Source: Rhynchospora pubera (Eukaryota > Streptophyta > Magnoliopsida > Poales > Cyperaceae). Taken from it: a stretch of DNA of 64,000 nucleotides. The stretch covers positions 255,426,229 through 255,490,228 of the forward strand of contig CM051459.1 of the NCBI GenBank assembly GCA_028095005.1, given 5' to 3'. The translations under genes and the position numbers were made by a program. Positions 8,689 through 18,683 of this stretch are shown piece by piece (position 1 is the first letter of the stretch; the number at the start of each line of letters is the position of its first letter). The notes under the pieces were generated by a model. That model was not told the DNA's origin. It made no database searches and was given only the letters and a program-made list of their open reading frames with translations.

Positions 8689-11600
8689 GTTTGTTTGTTA
8701 TCATCATTCAAGAGAAGTGCTTGGATCATAGATAGTGGTTGTTCACATCACATGACGGGTGATGAATCTTGTTTCAAGACACTTGAACCTTTTGATGGTG
8801 GTGAGGTTACTTTTGGTAATAATCTTAGGAAGAGCTCTATTATTGGTATAGGCTCGGTTGGAAACCAAAATTTAACGGTTTTTAATGTTTACCTTGTGGA
8901 TGGTCTCAACTACAACCTTTTAAGTGTGAGCCAATTATGTGATGCGGGATATTATTTGAAATTTGATCACTCCTCTTGTTTTGTGCATCAAATTTCGGAT
9001 AATTCTCTTGTTTACACGGGACAAAGGAAAAAGGATGTCTATTACTTAAACTTTGATCACTTCACAAATGGTGAACAATGCTTTAGTGCCATAGCTACCG
9101 GTTCATGGTTATGGCATAGAAGACTTGGTCATGTTTCCCTAGACTCCATTAAGAAACTTGTGAAATTGAAACTTGTCCGTGGTCTTCCATCACATAAACT
9201 TGACTTAAATGGGTTGTGTGAAGCTTGCATGAAAGGCAAGCAAACCAAGTCTAGTTTCAAAACCAAAGAGATCATCTCAACCACTCAACCTTTGCAATTG
9301 CTTCATATGGATTTGTTTGGACCAATCAATGTCTTGAGTATAAGTAAGAAAAGGTATGTCTTTGTGGTGGTAGATGACTATAGTCGCTTTACTTGGGTTT
9401 TCTTTCTTGCTCACAAGGAAGAAGCATTTGACCATTTTGTTAAATTTAGCAATCGGGTTGAAAACGAAAAAGGGTTGAAAATCTCTAGAATTCGTAGTGA
9501 CCATGGAAGGGAATTTGAAAATGCTAAATTTGATGAATTGTGCATAGAAAAAGGATATAAACAAGAGTTTTCCGCTCCACGCACCCCTCAACAAAACGGT
9601 GTAGTGGAGAGGAAGAACCGAACCTTACAAGAATTAGCACGCACCATGCTACATGAATTTGCCGTACCCAAATTTCTTTGGGCCGAAGCGGTAAATACGG
9701 CATGTCATGTAGTAAATCGTGCATGCATTCGTTCTCAACTCAAGAAAACTCCTTTTGAATTATGGTTCGGTCATACTCCTAATATATCCTATTTCCGTGT
9801 ATTTGGCTCCAAATGTTTTGTCCTTGATGAGTCTCCTAAAGTAACCAAGTTTGATGCCAAGTCTTTGCCCGGTATTTTTGTTGGTTACTCAACCACAAGC
9901 AAAGCGTATAGAGTCTATTTGCCAAACTCAAAGGTAGTTATTGAGTCCATTAATGTCAAATTTGATGAAAAAGTCCTTGAGGAATCCAAGGAAGGTAATT
10001 CTATTGTAGGTACACAAATGGAAGAAACTACACAAGAAATTGAGTCACAACCTCAAGCACAACCACCGGTGATTATTGAGGAGCCTTTGAACCGGGTTGA
10101 TGACATCTTGATAGGGGGAGAGACTCATGAGGAGGGCATCTTAGACACAACTCAAAATGAAATGCCTCATGATGATCCTCAACCTCAACCGTCTCCTCAA
10201 CCGGTTCATGAGCCTCCCGAAGTGCTTAGAGAAGTTTCCTCTCATCCTCTTACTAATGTCATAGGTGACCCTAGGGAAGGTGTTAGGACTAGGTCTAGTT
10301 TGCACCAAACTATTAGTCATTGTGCCTTTGTTTCTCAACTTGAACCAAAATCTTTTAAAGAGGCAAATGTTGACCCAAATTGGATTGTTGCCATGCAAGA
10401 AGAGTTGAACCAATTTGAGAGAAATCAAGTTTGGGAGCTTGTACCATTACCAAAAGGTAAGCAAGTTATTGGTACCAAATGGGTTTTTAGAAACAAGCTA
10501 AGTGAGGATGGTATTGTGGTTAGAAACAAAGCCCGTTTGGTTGCACAAGGTTTCAAGCAACAAGAAGGTATTGATTTTGAGGAGACCTTTGCACCGGTTG
10601 CTCGTCTTGAATCCATTAGAATGCTCTTGGCTTTTGCCGCTAACAAAGGCTTTACCCTATTCCAAATGGATGTCAAGAGTGCTTTTCTAAATGGTTGGAT
10701 AGATGAGGAAGTTTTTGTCCAACAACCACCCGGTTTTGTTGACCATTTCAAACCGGACCATGTGTATAAGCTTCACAAAGCTTTGTATGGTTTAAAGCAA
10801 GCTCCTAGAGCTTGGTATGGTAGACTTTGTACCTTTCTTCTAGACAATGGCTTTAGTAGAGGCAAAATGGATACAACTCTTTTCACTAAGAAAAGAGATG
10901 ACCATTTGCTACTTGTGCAAATTTATGTGGATGATATTATCTTTGGCTCTACTAATGCAACTCTTGCCCAAGAGTTTTCTTCTTTGATGAGTAGTGAATT
11001 TGAGATGAGCATGATGGGAGAACTCACTTTCTTCTTGGGGCTTCAAATCAAACAACTCAAGGATGGTATCTTTGTGAACCAAGTCAAATACGCCAAGGAG
11101 TTAGTGAAGAAATTCGGTGTTGAAGATAGCAAGAGTTTAGACACACCCATGGGCAAAAGTGCGAATATCGATGCGGATGAGAAAGGCAAGCCTATGGACA
11201 TAACTCTCTATCGGGGCATGATCGGTAGCCTCCTCTATCTCACGGCTAGTAGGCCGGATATTATGTATGCCGTATGTCTATGTGCTAGGTACCAAGCCAA
11301 TCCTAAGGAGTCTCACCACAAAGCGGTAAAACGTATCTTGCGATACGTCAAGGGTACTCAAAACCTAGGTCTTTGGTATGGTAGACAAACCGAACTAGAC
11401 TTGTTAGGTTATACCGATGCCGATTTTGCCGGTGACCGTATGGACCGCAAAAGTACTAGTGGAACTTGCCAATTTCTTGGTGGTTCACTTGTATCTTGGT
11501 CTAGTCGCAAGCAAACTTCGGTTGCTCTCTCCACCGCGGAAGCGGAATATGTAGCGGCCGGTAGTTGTTGTACCCAACTTCTTTGGATGATGCAAACCCT

Positions 11601-11871
11601 TAGGGATTTTGAGTTAGATTTCCAAAAGGTACCAATCTTGTGTGACAATACTAGTGCCATCCTTATATCCAAAAATCCGGTATTGCACTCTAGAACCAAG
11701 CACATAGAGATACGACATCATTTTATCCGTGATCATGTTGAGAAAGGTGATGTGGAATTGGTCTACATCGACACAAAGGAGCAAATCGCCGATATCTTCA
11801 CCAAACCTCTTCCAACACAACAACATCTTGAACTTAGGTTCAAACTTGGTATGCTTGAACTCAAAGATTAA
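8689..11871 (+). CDS. pol: Sirevirus Pol: protease, integrase, reverse transcriptase, RNase H
   Basis: About 1060 codons, open from GTT at 8689; there is no ATG near the start, so translation is not independent. Domains in copia order (residues counted from 8689): aspartic protease DSGCSHHMTG at 15-24; pre-integrase zinc region with HRRLGH near 143 and CEAC at 177; integrase catalytic triad D208, D271, E307 (D-35-E spacing) with PQQNGVVERKN; reverse transcriptase with the catalytic motif YVDD at 746-749; RNase H with DADFAGD near 910, STAEAEY near 949 and CDN near 985; C-terminal ADIFTKPLP. All catalytic residues expected of the family are present and no internal stop or frameshift is seen. 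The product would copy element RNA into DNA and insert it into the genome. Confidence 0.93.
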   Translation, partial: VCLLSSFKRSAWIIDSGCSHHMTGDESCFKTLEPFDGGEVTFGNNLRKSSIIGIGSVGNQNLTVFNVYLVDGLNYNLLSVSQLCDAGYYLKFDHSSCFVHQISDNSLVYTGQRKKDVYYLNFDHFTNGEQCFSAIATGSWLWHRRLGHVSLDSIKKLVKLKLVRGLPSHKLDLNGLCEACMKGKQTKSSFKTKEIISTTQPLQLLHMDLFGPINVLSISKKRYVFVVVDDYSRFTWVFFLAHKEEAFDHFVKFSNRVENEKGLKISRIRSDHGREFENAKFDELCIEKGYKQEFSAPRTPQQNGVVERKNRTLQELARTMLHEFAVPKFLWAEAVNTACHVVNRACIRSQLKKTPFELWFGHTPNISYFRVFGSKCFVLDESPKVTKFDAKSLPGIFVGYSTTSKAYRVYLPNSKVVIESINVKFDEKVLEESKEGNSIVGTQMEETTQEIESQPQAQPPVIIEEPLNRVDDILIGGETHEEGILDTTQNEMPHDDPQPQPSPQPVHEPPEVLREVSSHPLTNVIGDPREGVRTRSSLHQTISHCAFVSQLEPKSFKEANVDPNWIVAMQEELNQFERNQVWELVPLPKGKQVIGTKWVFRNKLSEDGIVVRNKARLVAQGFKQQEGIDFEETFAPVARLESIRMLLAFAANKGFTLFQMDVKSAFLNGWIDEEVFVQQPPGFVDHFKPDHVYKLHKALYGLKQAPRAWYGRLCTFLLDNGFSRGKMDTTLFTKKRDDHLLLVQIYVDDIIFGSTNATLAQEFSSLMSSEFEMSMMGELTFFLGLQIKQLKDGIFVNQVKYAKELVKKFGVEDSKSLDTPMGKSANIDADEKGKPMDITLYRGMIGSLLYLTASRPDIMYAVCLCARYQANPKESHHKAVKRILRYVKGTQNLGLWYGRQTELDLLGYTDADFAGDRMDRKSTSGTCQFLGGSLVSWSSRKQTSVALSTAEAEYVAAGSCCTQLLWMMQTLRDFELDFQKVPILCDNTSAILISKNPVLHSRTKHIEIRHHFIRDHVEKGDVELVYIDTKEQIADIFTKPLPTQQHLELRFKLGMLELKD

Positions 11872-12005
11872 ATTTATGCATGTCATGGTGTTGTCTTTGT
11901 TGTTTGGAGCTTATTTCAGTTTAAATTGATTTTGAAAACCTTGAAAAATAAGTTTTTAACTATTTTTGTCTAATTTTTCTGAATTTTCTGGTTTTCTGGA
12001 CTCTG

Positions 12006-12512
12006 GCGTTACACAACGCCATTCAGCGTCGTGCAACGCAAGAGTAACGTTAGTTTAAAATGAATTTTGAATTCTGTCGAGTTGAACGTTGTACAACGCT
12101 CCATACCGTTGCACAACGCTGGTTTGTTTTTGTCTTGTAACGTTGCACAACGCTGACTATCGTTGTACAACGCTGGCTTTGTATTTTCTTTTTCCTTCGC
12201 TGAATTTTAAAAATTTGTCGAGTTCAACGTTATACAACGCTGATCACCGTTGTACAACGCCTTTCTGTTTCTTTTTACTTACCGTTGTACAACGCTGTTC
12301 ACCGTTGTAAGACGTTGTTTTATTATTTTATTTATTTTATTTTCTATTTTGTTTGGCTTTAGTGTTGTACAACGCCCTTTAACGTTGCACAACGCTGGTG
12401 GTAGCGTTACCCATCGCTACTCAGCGTTATACAACGGAACAGTCAGTTTCTGCTCATTTTTTCGCTGTTTTGACTTCTGCGTTGTACAACGCCCTTTGGC
12501 GTTAAGTAACGG
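12006..12512. repeat. eight more paired palindromes downstream of pol
   Basis: Pairs at 12006-12039, 12086-12119, 12140-12173, 12227-12260, 12282-12315, 12362-12395, 12404-12437 and 12479-12512. Every pair again has a 6-bp spacer, although the individual sequences differ from those in the LTR. The block lies in the pol-env spacer, outside the LTRs. Confidence 0.88.
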
Positions 12513-12519
12513 TGGACGC

Positions 12520-12800
12520 GTTTTTTTTTTTTTTTTTTTTTTTTTTTAACTGTTGCGACCCCACCTCTTCTTCTTCTTCTTCCTATTTTCTCTCAAATCC
12601 GAGCCCCTTCTATTTTCTCTCTCTTTCTCTCCAACTCACACCCCTTCATCTCTCTCTCTCAATACTCTCTCAACTCTCTCTCTCCACTCCAACCAATACC
12701 ACCAAAATACTCCTCTCTCTCTCCTCTCCACTCTCATACCCTCAATTTTCTCTATCTCTCTCTCTATCCCTCAATCCACCGAAACCCTAGCCACCGCCAT
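12520..12800 (+). repeat. poly-T run and CT-rich leader before the env-position ORF
   Basis: An uninterrupted T run (about 12520-12547) is followed by CTTCTT and CTCTCT repeats. The tract resembles a plant 5' UTR leading to the ORF at 12921 and may be a captured leader or promoter. ORFs across it are low-complexity. Confidence 0.6.
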
Positions 12801-12920
12801 CACCGTCAATTCCGGCGATCCGACCGTCGGATTTTCGATCGGCTTCGGTCCAAGGCCATCTCACCCTCTCCGGCTCTTCAATTTAAAGGTTTAGCCTCAT
12901 CCTTTCTCTCTCATTTTTCA

Positions 12921-14231
12921 ATGGCACCGAAAACCGCAACCAACAAACGGTCTAAGCGCAACCCCAAGGGCGCTTCCTCCTCCAACCCACCGGTTCAAAC
13001 CGATCAAACCGATCAACCGATCCCAATGGATATACCCCCGGTACCCGTGGATTGGACCCTCTCATCCTCCAACAATTACCTCTTCAAGGACTCGGTCTCA
13101 TACATGCACTTTTGCCAATACCGCGATGTCAATCGCGAGTGTTCCGAGTGCTTCTACTTCGAGCACCCGTATGGGGTATACTATTTGAATCCAAGAGAAT
13201 TAACTTGGATCAAGGAAAGGATCGAATATTGGAACATGGCGGGTCTTCTCGCACATTCTCAACCATACAACCCGTCTTTGATCAAGCTCTTCTATGCCAA
13301 TCTCACAATGACGTGGACCGAGGGCCACCCAACCGCCAACTCTTATGTCCTCGGTCGCCACATCTCCATCACCGAGCAAACATTGGCCAATCTCCTTAGC
13401 CTCGACAATGACAACTTGGAGATTTACATCCATGCTACTTGGCCACGTGAGTTGCCTCCTTATGATGAATTTCACCGATTCTTTTATTGTTGGAGGAACT
13501 ACACCGCTCGTCAATTCACCGCCACCGAGCTCCCGGCTTTGCACCGCCTTCTCTTCCTCTTCATCAACAATATCATCACTCCGAAGGCAACAATCAAAAC
13601 AAATGTGGAGCAATTTGCCGTGTTTCTCCTTCGGTCTCTCCTTGAGATGAATCAAAAGGTGAATCTCCCTTATATCATGCTTGCTCATATGGCACGGGTC
13701 GATACCTCTTCTCGCTTCTCATTTCCATATGCCCACATCATCCAATCTATTCTTATCGAAAACGGCATCCCTCATGACACACCCCTTTGGGGCGAACCCG
13801 TGCCCGAGAATGCCATTGCCACTCCCGAAAATCTCATGGCATTTCTCAATGTTACCGGATGGGTGGCCCAAGATGATGACTCCATTGTGCCCGGTCCTTT
13901 CCACCGCAACAACTACCTCTTCCGGCCCAATGCCACTATAAACCAATATGAAGAGATAGGCAATGAACCATTGCATGTGCCCGGCGGACGGGTGGAGGGT
14001 CAAGGCGCACCGCAAGACTTCCATGCTTACCTTGATGCCAAATTCGCCGCCTTGACCACTCACATTGACACGCGGTTCAACACAATTGAAGAAAACTTGA
14101 CCGCTTACCAAGCCAAGACCGATGCCTCGATCACTCATCTCAAGGATGAGATGATCAATCTTTGGGGAAGGATGGAGCTCCATCTCAAAAGAGGATCCGG
14201 TAGTGGTGCGGGAGATGATGATGAGGAGTGA
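12921..14231 (+). CDS. Sirevirus envelope-position ORF (plant transposon protein domain)
   Basis: A 436-aa ORF lies between pol and the 3' LTR, the place where Sireviruses carry their so-called env-like gene. The start is basic and Ser/Pro-rich (APKTATNKRSKRNPKG); residues of roughly 60-340 form a globular region of the putative plant transposon protein type. The C-terminal 80 residues look like a coiled coil (HAYLDAKFAALTTHIDTRFN) and end in an acidic tail. I see no signal peptide and no convincing transmembrane segment, so a membrane-fusion envelope role is not supported by this copy. The basic N-terminus and coiled coil would fit a structural or nucleic-acid-associated role, but that is inference. 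The frame is fully open. Confidence 0.7.
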   Translation: MAPKTATNKRSKRNPKGASSSNPPVQTDQTDQPIPMDIPPVPVDWTLSSSNNYLFKDSVSYMHFCQYRDVNRECSECFYFEHPYGVYYLNPRELTWIKERIEYWNMAGLLAHSQPYNPSLIKLFYANLTMTWTEGHPTANSYVLGRHISITEQTLANLLSLDNDNLEIYIHATWPRELPPYDEFHRFFYCWRNYTARQFTATELPALHRLLFLFINNIITPKATIKTNVEQFAVFLLRSLLEMNQKVNLPYIMLAHMARVDTSSRFSFPYAHIIQSILIENGIPHDTPLWGEPVPENAIATPENLMAFLNVTGWVAQDDDSIVPGPFHRNNYLFRPNATINQYEEIGNEPLHVPGGRVEGQGAPQDFHAYLDAKFAALTTHIDTRFNTIEENLTAYQAKTDASITHLKDEMINLWGRMELHLKRGSGSGAGDDDEE

Positions 14232-14741
14232 TTCTAGCCCAAACCCTCTCCAAGCCTTAGTCCTCTTTTTATCTTTATTTGGACTTTTGATTTTCGTAGT
14301 TTCTTTGCCTTTCGTCTCTCGTTTGTGATTTTTCGTTGTTTTGAGTGTCTTAGTTATGCTAAATGGATTTGGTTTGTTGTATGGATATTGCGTGAATGAT
14401 GTTTTGTTTTTTAATGAATTAGGTTATGTATTAATGTCTTTTGTTTGTGCTAAATGGTGTTATTTTTAGCCTTTCTCCTTTATTATGCATGCATGGTATA
14501 CAATTGTTAGTTTAAGCCCTCTTTAAACCTTGTTAGATACCCCTAATCAAATGAACTTAGTGGCCAAATTCTTTTCGAAAGGGGGAGGATTCTTATGGTT
14601 TGTCATCAAGGGCATTTTGGGTATTCTTTTCCCTAATTGCAAAAAGGGGGAGAATTAGGTAATTTGGGTTATTCCGCCTTGTTGTATCAAGTCCCAAATA
14701 TACCTTAGGTGTTGTTTTGCAACTCGGCAAAAGGGGGAGAT
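14232..14741 (+). promoter_or_regulatory. 3' non-coding region with three polypurine tracts
   Basis: Three tracts are seen: AAAGGGGGAGGA (14578-14589), AAAAAGGGGGAGAA (14641-14654) and AAAAGGGGGAGAT ending at the LTR border (14729-14741). The last is in position to prime plus-strand DNA synthesis. Repeated polypurine tracts are a described Sirevirus feature. Confidence 0.75.
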
Positions 14742-16311
14742 TGTTGGTTAAACATTTTCTCTCGATTTGCCGATTTGCAAAACAACACCGAAACCTTTGA
14801 ACTAACATCTCTCTTTAGTGTTTTATAGCTAAATTTATTGAAGAATGGATTAAAGCAAGTGTGGCACTTAGTTTGGAGCTTCAAGAGATTGCTTTGGTCT
14901 AGTTAGAGTCAATAATTAAGGTTTAATTAATCTCTAAACTAATCTCAATCAATTTGCTGGTAAAATGCTCAGTTTTTCTGTCCAGCGTCATACAACGCCA
15001 GTGGCCGTTACACAACGCTGAGTTAATTCGATTTTAAATTGCAAAATCTCTGACAAGGTTGGAACAGCGTTACACAACGCTCAGTAGCGTTGTGCAACGC
15101 TAGTTCATTTGTTTTTAAACCAGTTAAATCTTTTTTCCCCTTGTCAGAACGTTGTGCAACGCTAAGTAACGTTACACAACCTTTCCACCACTACGTTGTG
15201 TAACGCCACTCAGCGTTGTACAACGCAGTATGCAGCAGGCGTCTCTGCATTGCTCAGACATCGATCTGCATCGATGCTGCATGCATGATGCCATGTTCCA
15301 TACATTGTTGCGTTGTGTAACGCTCTAAAATTCGCTCAAACTTCGCTTTTCCGCCCTGGTCGCGTAGAGCAACGCTGACTAGCGTTGTGCAACGGCGACG
15401 TTGTGTGACGCCAGTCAGCGTCGTATGACGTTCTGACAATATTGTTTGAGTTTGTCAGTCCTGCCTTGTTCTCCTCTTGACTTCGTTGTGCAACGCTACC
15501 TAGCGTTACACAACGCTCTGACAAGTTCCAACGGAACTGTCGAGGTTCTGCTTTGGATTCTGCTAAAGCGTTGTGCAACGCTATACAGCGTTACACAACG
15601 CCCTGACAACTCATAACGTTATTGTCTGTGACCGTTTGATTTTTCAACGGCTATTTCAGCGTTGTACAACGCCATATAGCGTTGTATAACGCCAGAGTCT
15701 GTTTTGACTGGTCTTTGGAGCTGTTGGCGCCCTCTATAAATATGGGGCCCCCTTGGAACTGTTGAGATACTTTTGAAACCTTTGAAACTCCTCCCTTTTG
15801 AGCTCCAACCAGTTAGACATTATACTCTCTTGTGTTTGAGCATTATTTTAGCAAAATCATTGAGATTAGAGTGTGCTAAACCAATCCACTAGTGTTAATT
15901 GCTAGATTAGTTGAGTGATTTGGTTAGAGCCTCTATCCTTTGTGCATTTGAGATTGTTTAATCGAGTTAGGCCAATCCACCTTGAGAGTGATTGTAACAA
16001 GGTGATTTGGTTCGAAGTTGTAGTCCCGTTCGTGTGGAATTGAACGGAGCGCGCCCATTTCGAGGTTGCGAAACTCCCGGAGACGTACGACTAAGGCTAG
16101 CTTTTCCTAGCGGGTCGGAACTCCGTAATACATCGCGTGTTCAATTTCTCTCTCTCTTTCTCTCTTTATTATCTTGCTTGAATTGAATTGCTTGTGCTTT
16201 GATTGTTTGTATTAGACCAAGTTTGAATTGAACCGAATATTGACCATACCGGTTTAGAAATTCGTTTTGTGCCTATTCACCCCCCCTCTAGGCCTATTTT
16301 TAGGGACAACA
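14742..16311 (+). repeat. 3' LTR of Sirevirus
   Basis: Same length as the 5' LTR, with no difference seen by eye, including the nine paired palindromes (14985-15692) and the TATA box near 15734. It ends ACAACA, followed by the target duplication ATCTT at 16312. Confidence 0.95.
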
Positions 16312-16953
16312 ATCTTCATATCTTTTTCTGATTTCAAATAATTTAATAAACTTTTCTTGTGCAGTCACCATCATTTTTTTTGCTAAAATATCAGAAATAC
16401 AGCATGGCAGAGTGTTCATGGATCTCACCCACAAAAGGGACTTCCATCAAGCTATCCTTTTTCTCTTTTAGGCTGATACAAATTTTTTTAAGCAGATAAG
16501 GGAACTTAACATGTACAGAACATTGCATGTAATTATGGAATCTCACGAAAAGAATTCAAATGAAATGAATCATCCAGTCAACTTTTAAGTTTTAACTCAG
16601 CAACATCTTTCACTCTTATTGTTTCCAACTGTCTCCTTTTGCAAGAAAAAAATATACATATATGAACTAACAATTCTTTTAAAAATAAATTAAAGGTAAA
16701 ACCTTCCAACTTATTTTAAAAAATAGATATCATAAAGGATCTCTCCAACTGGATTTCAAACGAGCCGTGACTTACAACTTCTTGTTATTATTTTTTCCCT
16801 CTTCTGACATGTAGGAGATTACTGAGGTAAATTTGCATAGTCATTTTTTAATGACTTAAAAATTGTTGTAGAGGTACACTCAAAGTTGATCAGTAACTAC
16901 ATTGGAAAACACATTATGATAGCAGCGTACTGAATATGTGAAAGGAAATCTAA
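16312..16953. other. AT-rich spacer, nothing recognised
   Basis: Host DNA right of the Sirevirus. No ORF, splice pattern or repeat structure could be supported. Confidence 0.4.
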
Positions 16954-17376
16954 CTAGAAAGGAAAAATTTTATCAAAGATAAAAATACCCTCAACAATTT
17001 TAAAATGAACAAAGCAGCACCAACAATTTTAAAATGAACACAACTATAGCTATAGTCCAGTCTTATAGCGGTAATGCTATTGCCGCTATAGCATTTTTTT
17101 TTTACTGGCAGCTTTTTCGCAAGGAAATGACTAAAGTTTAAAAAAAAATAAAAAATATTGCTTATAGCGGAAATTCTACTGCTGCTATAAGGACTTTTGT
17201 TTTTTTCTTTTTCGCAGATTTACTTTTATTTTTTCGGTTTTTTTTTCTTTTACTTTGTCATCTTTATTATACAGTAACATGTAATATGTATTTGGGTTGC
17301 TATAATTATTTTCATTTCTAATCTTAATTAGATCATTTCTATAAATTTTGAACTAATGGATTTGCTTAGATCATAT

Positions 17377-17520
17377 GCGTTGCATTATTTTTTTTATATC
17401 TCATTTCGATTATGTGTCGTAATGCGTTGCATTATTTTTTCTTATGTATCATTTCAATTATGTGTCGTAATACGTTGCATTATTTTTTCTTATGTCTCAT
17501 TTCGATTATGTGTCGTCAGA
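17377..17520. repeat. three tandem 47-48-bp units in foldback arm
   Basis: Units start at 17377, 17424 and 17472, each reading NCGTTGCATTATTTTTT then TCATTTCRATTATGTGTCGT. Two inverted units lie in the opposite arm (about 17730-17830). Tandem units in the arms are the hallmark of foldback elements. Confidence 0.75.
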
Positions 17521-18265
17521 GTTGTACAAAGAAATTAAAAACACGTCCGACCCGCTTAATCTGTCTAACCAGGATTATTAAAAAAAATGACCCGATCCAG
17601 TTATACCGGGTTAGTAACTTCAAAATCCGAACCAACCCGAATCATACTTAAACACGTTAGAATACGGGCCGGGTTAGACAGATTAAACGAGTCGAACGAA
17701 TTTTTAATTTCTTTATACAACCCTAACGACACATAATCGAAATGAGACATAAGAAAAAAATATTGCAACGCATTACGACACATAATCGAAATGAGACATA
17801 AGAAAAAAATAATGCAACGCATTACGACACATATGATCTAATTAAATCCATTGGTTCAAAGTTTATGAAAAAGATCTAATTAAGATCAGAAATGAAAATA
17901 ATAAAATAATTGTAGCAACCCAAATACATATTGAATATTAATATATAATAAAAAGTACAAAGTAAAAACAAAAAGAAAAAACCGAAAAAAAAAAGTAAAA
18001 GTAAATCCGCCGAAAAAGACCAAAAGTCCTTATAGCGGCAGTAAAATTGCCGTATAAGCAATATTTTTTATTTTTTTAAAAATTTTAATCATTTCAATTG
18101 CTTTCGAAAAAGTTGTCAGCCGAAAAAAAAAATACTATAGCGGTAATTCTATTACCGCTATATGACTAGATTATAGCGGCAATGCTATCACCTCTATAAC
18201 TGTGCTCATTTTAAAATTATTAGTGTTGTTTTGTTCTTTTTAAAATTGTTGAGGGTATTTTTGTC

Positions 18266-18651
18266 GGGAGTCGCTAGTGTCAAACATGTAGGACACGTAC
18301 ACTTGTCCAACGCGATGAAATTTTAATTTTTAAAATTGGAATGGTCGATCCAAACCGCTCAAATTGTTCTGTGTTATAAAATCTTTATGGAGACCAAATT
18401 TTATATTTTTTCAAATTTTTTTACTATTTTTTTGGAATTTTTCAATATGCTCAATCTAAAAAGTTCTGAACCTTTCAATTTTGAAAATTCGAAAAAAATA
18501 GTTAGAAAATATGAAAAAATATAAAATTTGATTATCAAAGATATTTTAATATAGAGATCATATTGAGCGGTTTGGATCGACCGTTTGAAATTTTAATGTG
18601 CTACGTTTGGATCTTGTTTGACGTCCTATATGTTTGATTCTAGCATTACTC
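18266..18651. mobile_element. Mutator-type MITE, GGAGACCAAATTTTATA family, copy A
   Basis: A 386-bp near-palindrome bounded by exact 9-bp duplications ATTTTTGTC (18257-18265 and 18652-18660). Outer ends are GAGTCGCTAG and CTAGCATTACTC. The inner arm has ATGGTCGATCCAAACCG and GGAGACCAAATTTTATA, shared with the elements at 31261 and about 61700. It lies inside the right arm of the foldback element. Confidence 0.8.
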
Positions 18652-18683
18652 ATTTTTGTCTTTAATAAAATTTTTCCAACTAG

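Larger units (their letters stand above)
4596..16311 (+). mobile_element. full-length Ty1/copia retrotransposon, Sirevirus type
   Basis: This 11,716-bp element has two 1570-bp LTRs (4596-6165 and 14742-16311), both starting TGTTGG and ending ACAACA. It is flanked by the 5-bp duplication ATCTT (4591-4595 and 16312-16316). Order: LTR, tRNA-Met-type primer site, gag, pol (protease, integrase, RT, RNase H, i.e. copia order), an extra ORF in the envelope position, three polypurine tracts, LTR. A large gag with two zinc knuckles, the third ORF, repeated polypurine tracts and palindromes in the LTR all match the Sirevirus (SIRE/Maximus) lineage. I saw no LTR difference by eye and all three reading frames are open, so insertion is recent and the copy may be autonomous. 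Confidence 0.9.
16954..18683. mobile_element. foldback (long-TIR, Mutator-like) element with nested MITE
   Basis: The two sides form a long inverted repeat. The left arm starts CTAGaaaGGAAAAATTTTAT; the right arm ends with its complement ATTTTTCCaaCTAG. Inner arm blocks include ATAAAAATACCCTCAAC, several ATAGCGGNAAT motifs and 47-48-bp tandem units. A central part of about 150 bp contains the inverted pieces TTAATCTGTCTAACC and GGTTAGACAGATTAA. Candidate 9-bp flanks GAAATCTAA and GAATCATAA match at 6 of 9. The right arm was interrupted at 18266 by another MITE. No transposase is encoded. Confidence 0.65.

Noticed and set aside
12089..12894. Plus-strand ORFs rich in CTTL, Phe, Ser and Leu
   Set aside because: They are translations of the palindrome array and of CT-rich low-complexity sequence.
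13200..14183. Long minus-strand ORFs opposite the env-position ORF
   Set aside because: They are antisense shadows of the open, domain-bearing ORF at 12921-14231.
12921..14231. Reading the third ORF as a true viral envelope gene
   Set aside because: No signal peptide, membrane anchor or fusion motif is visible.
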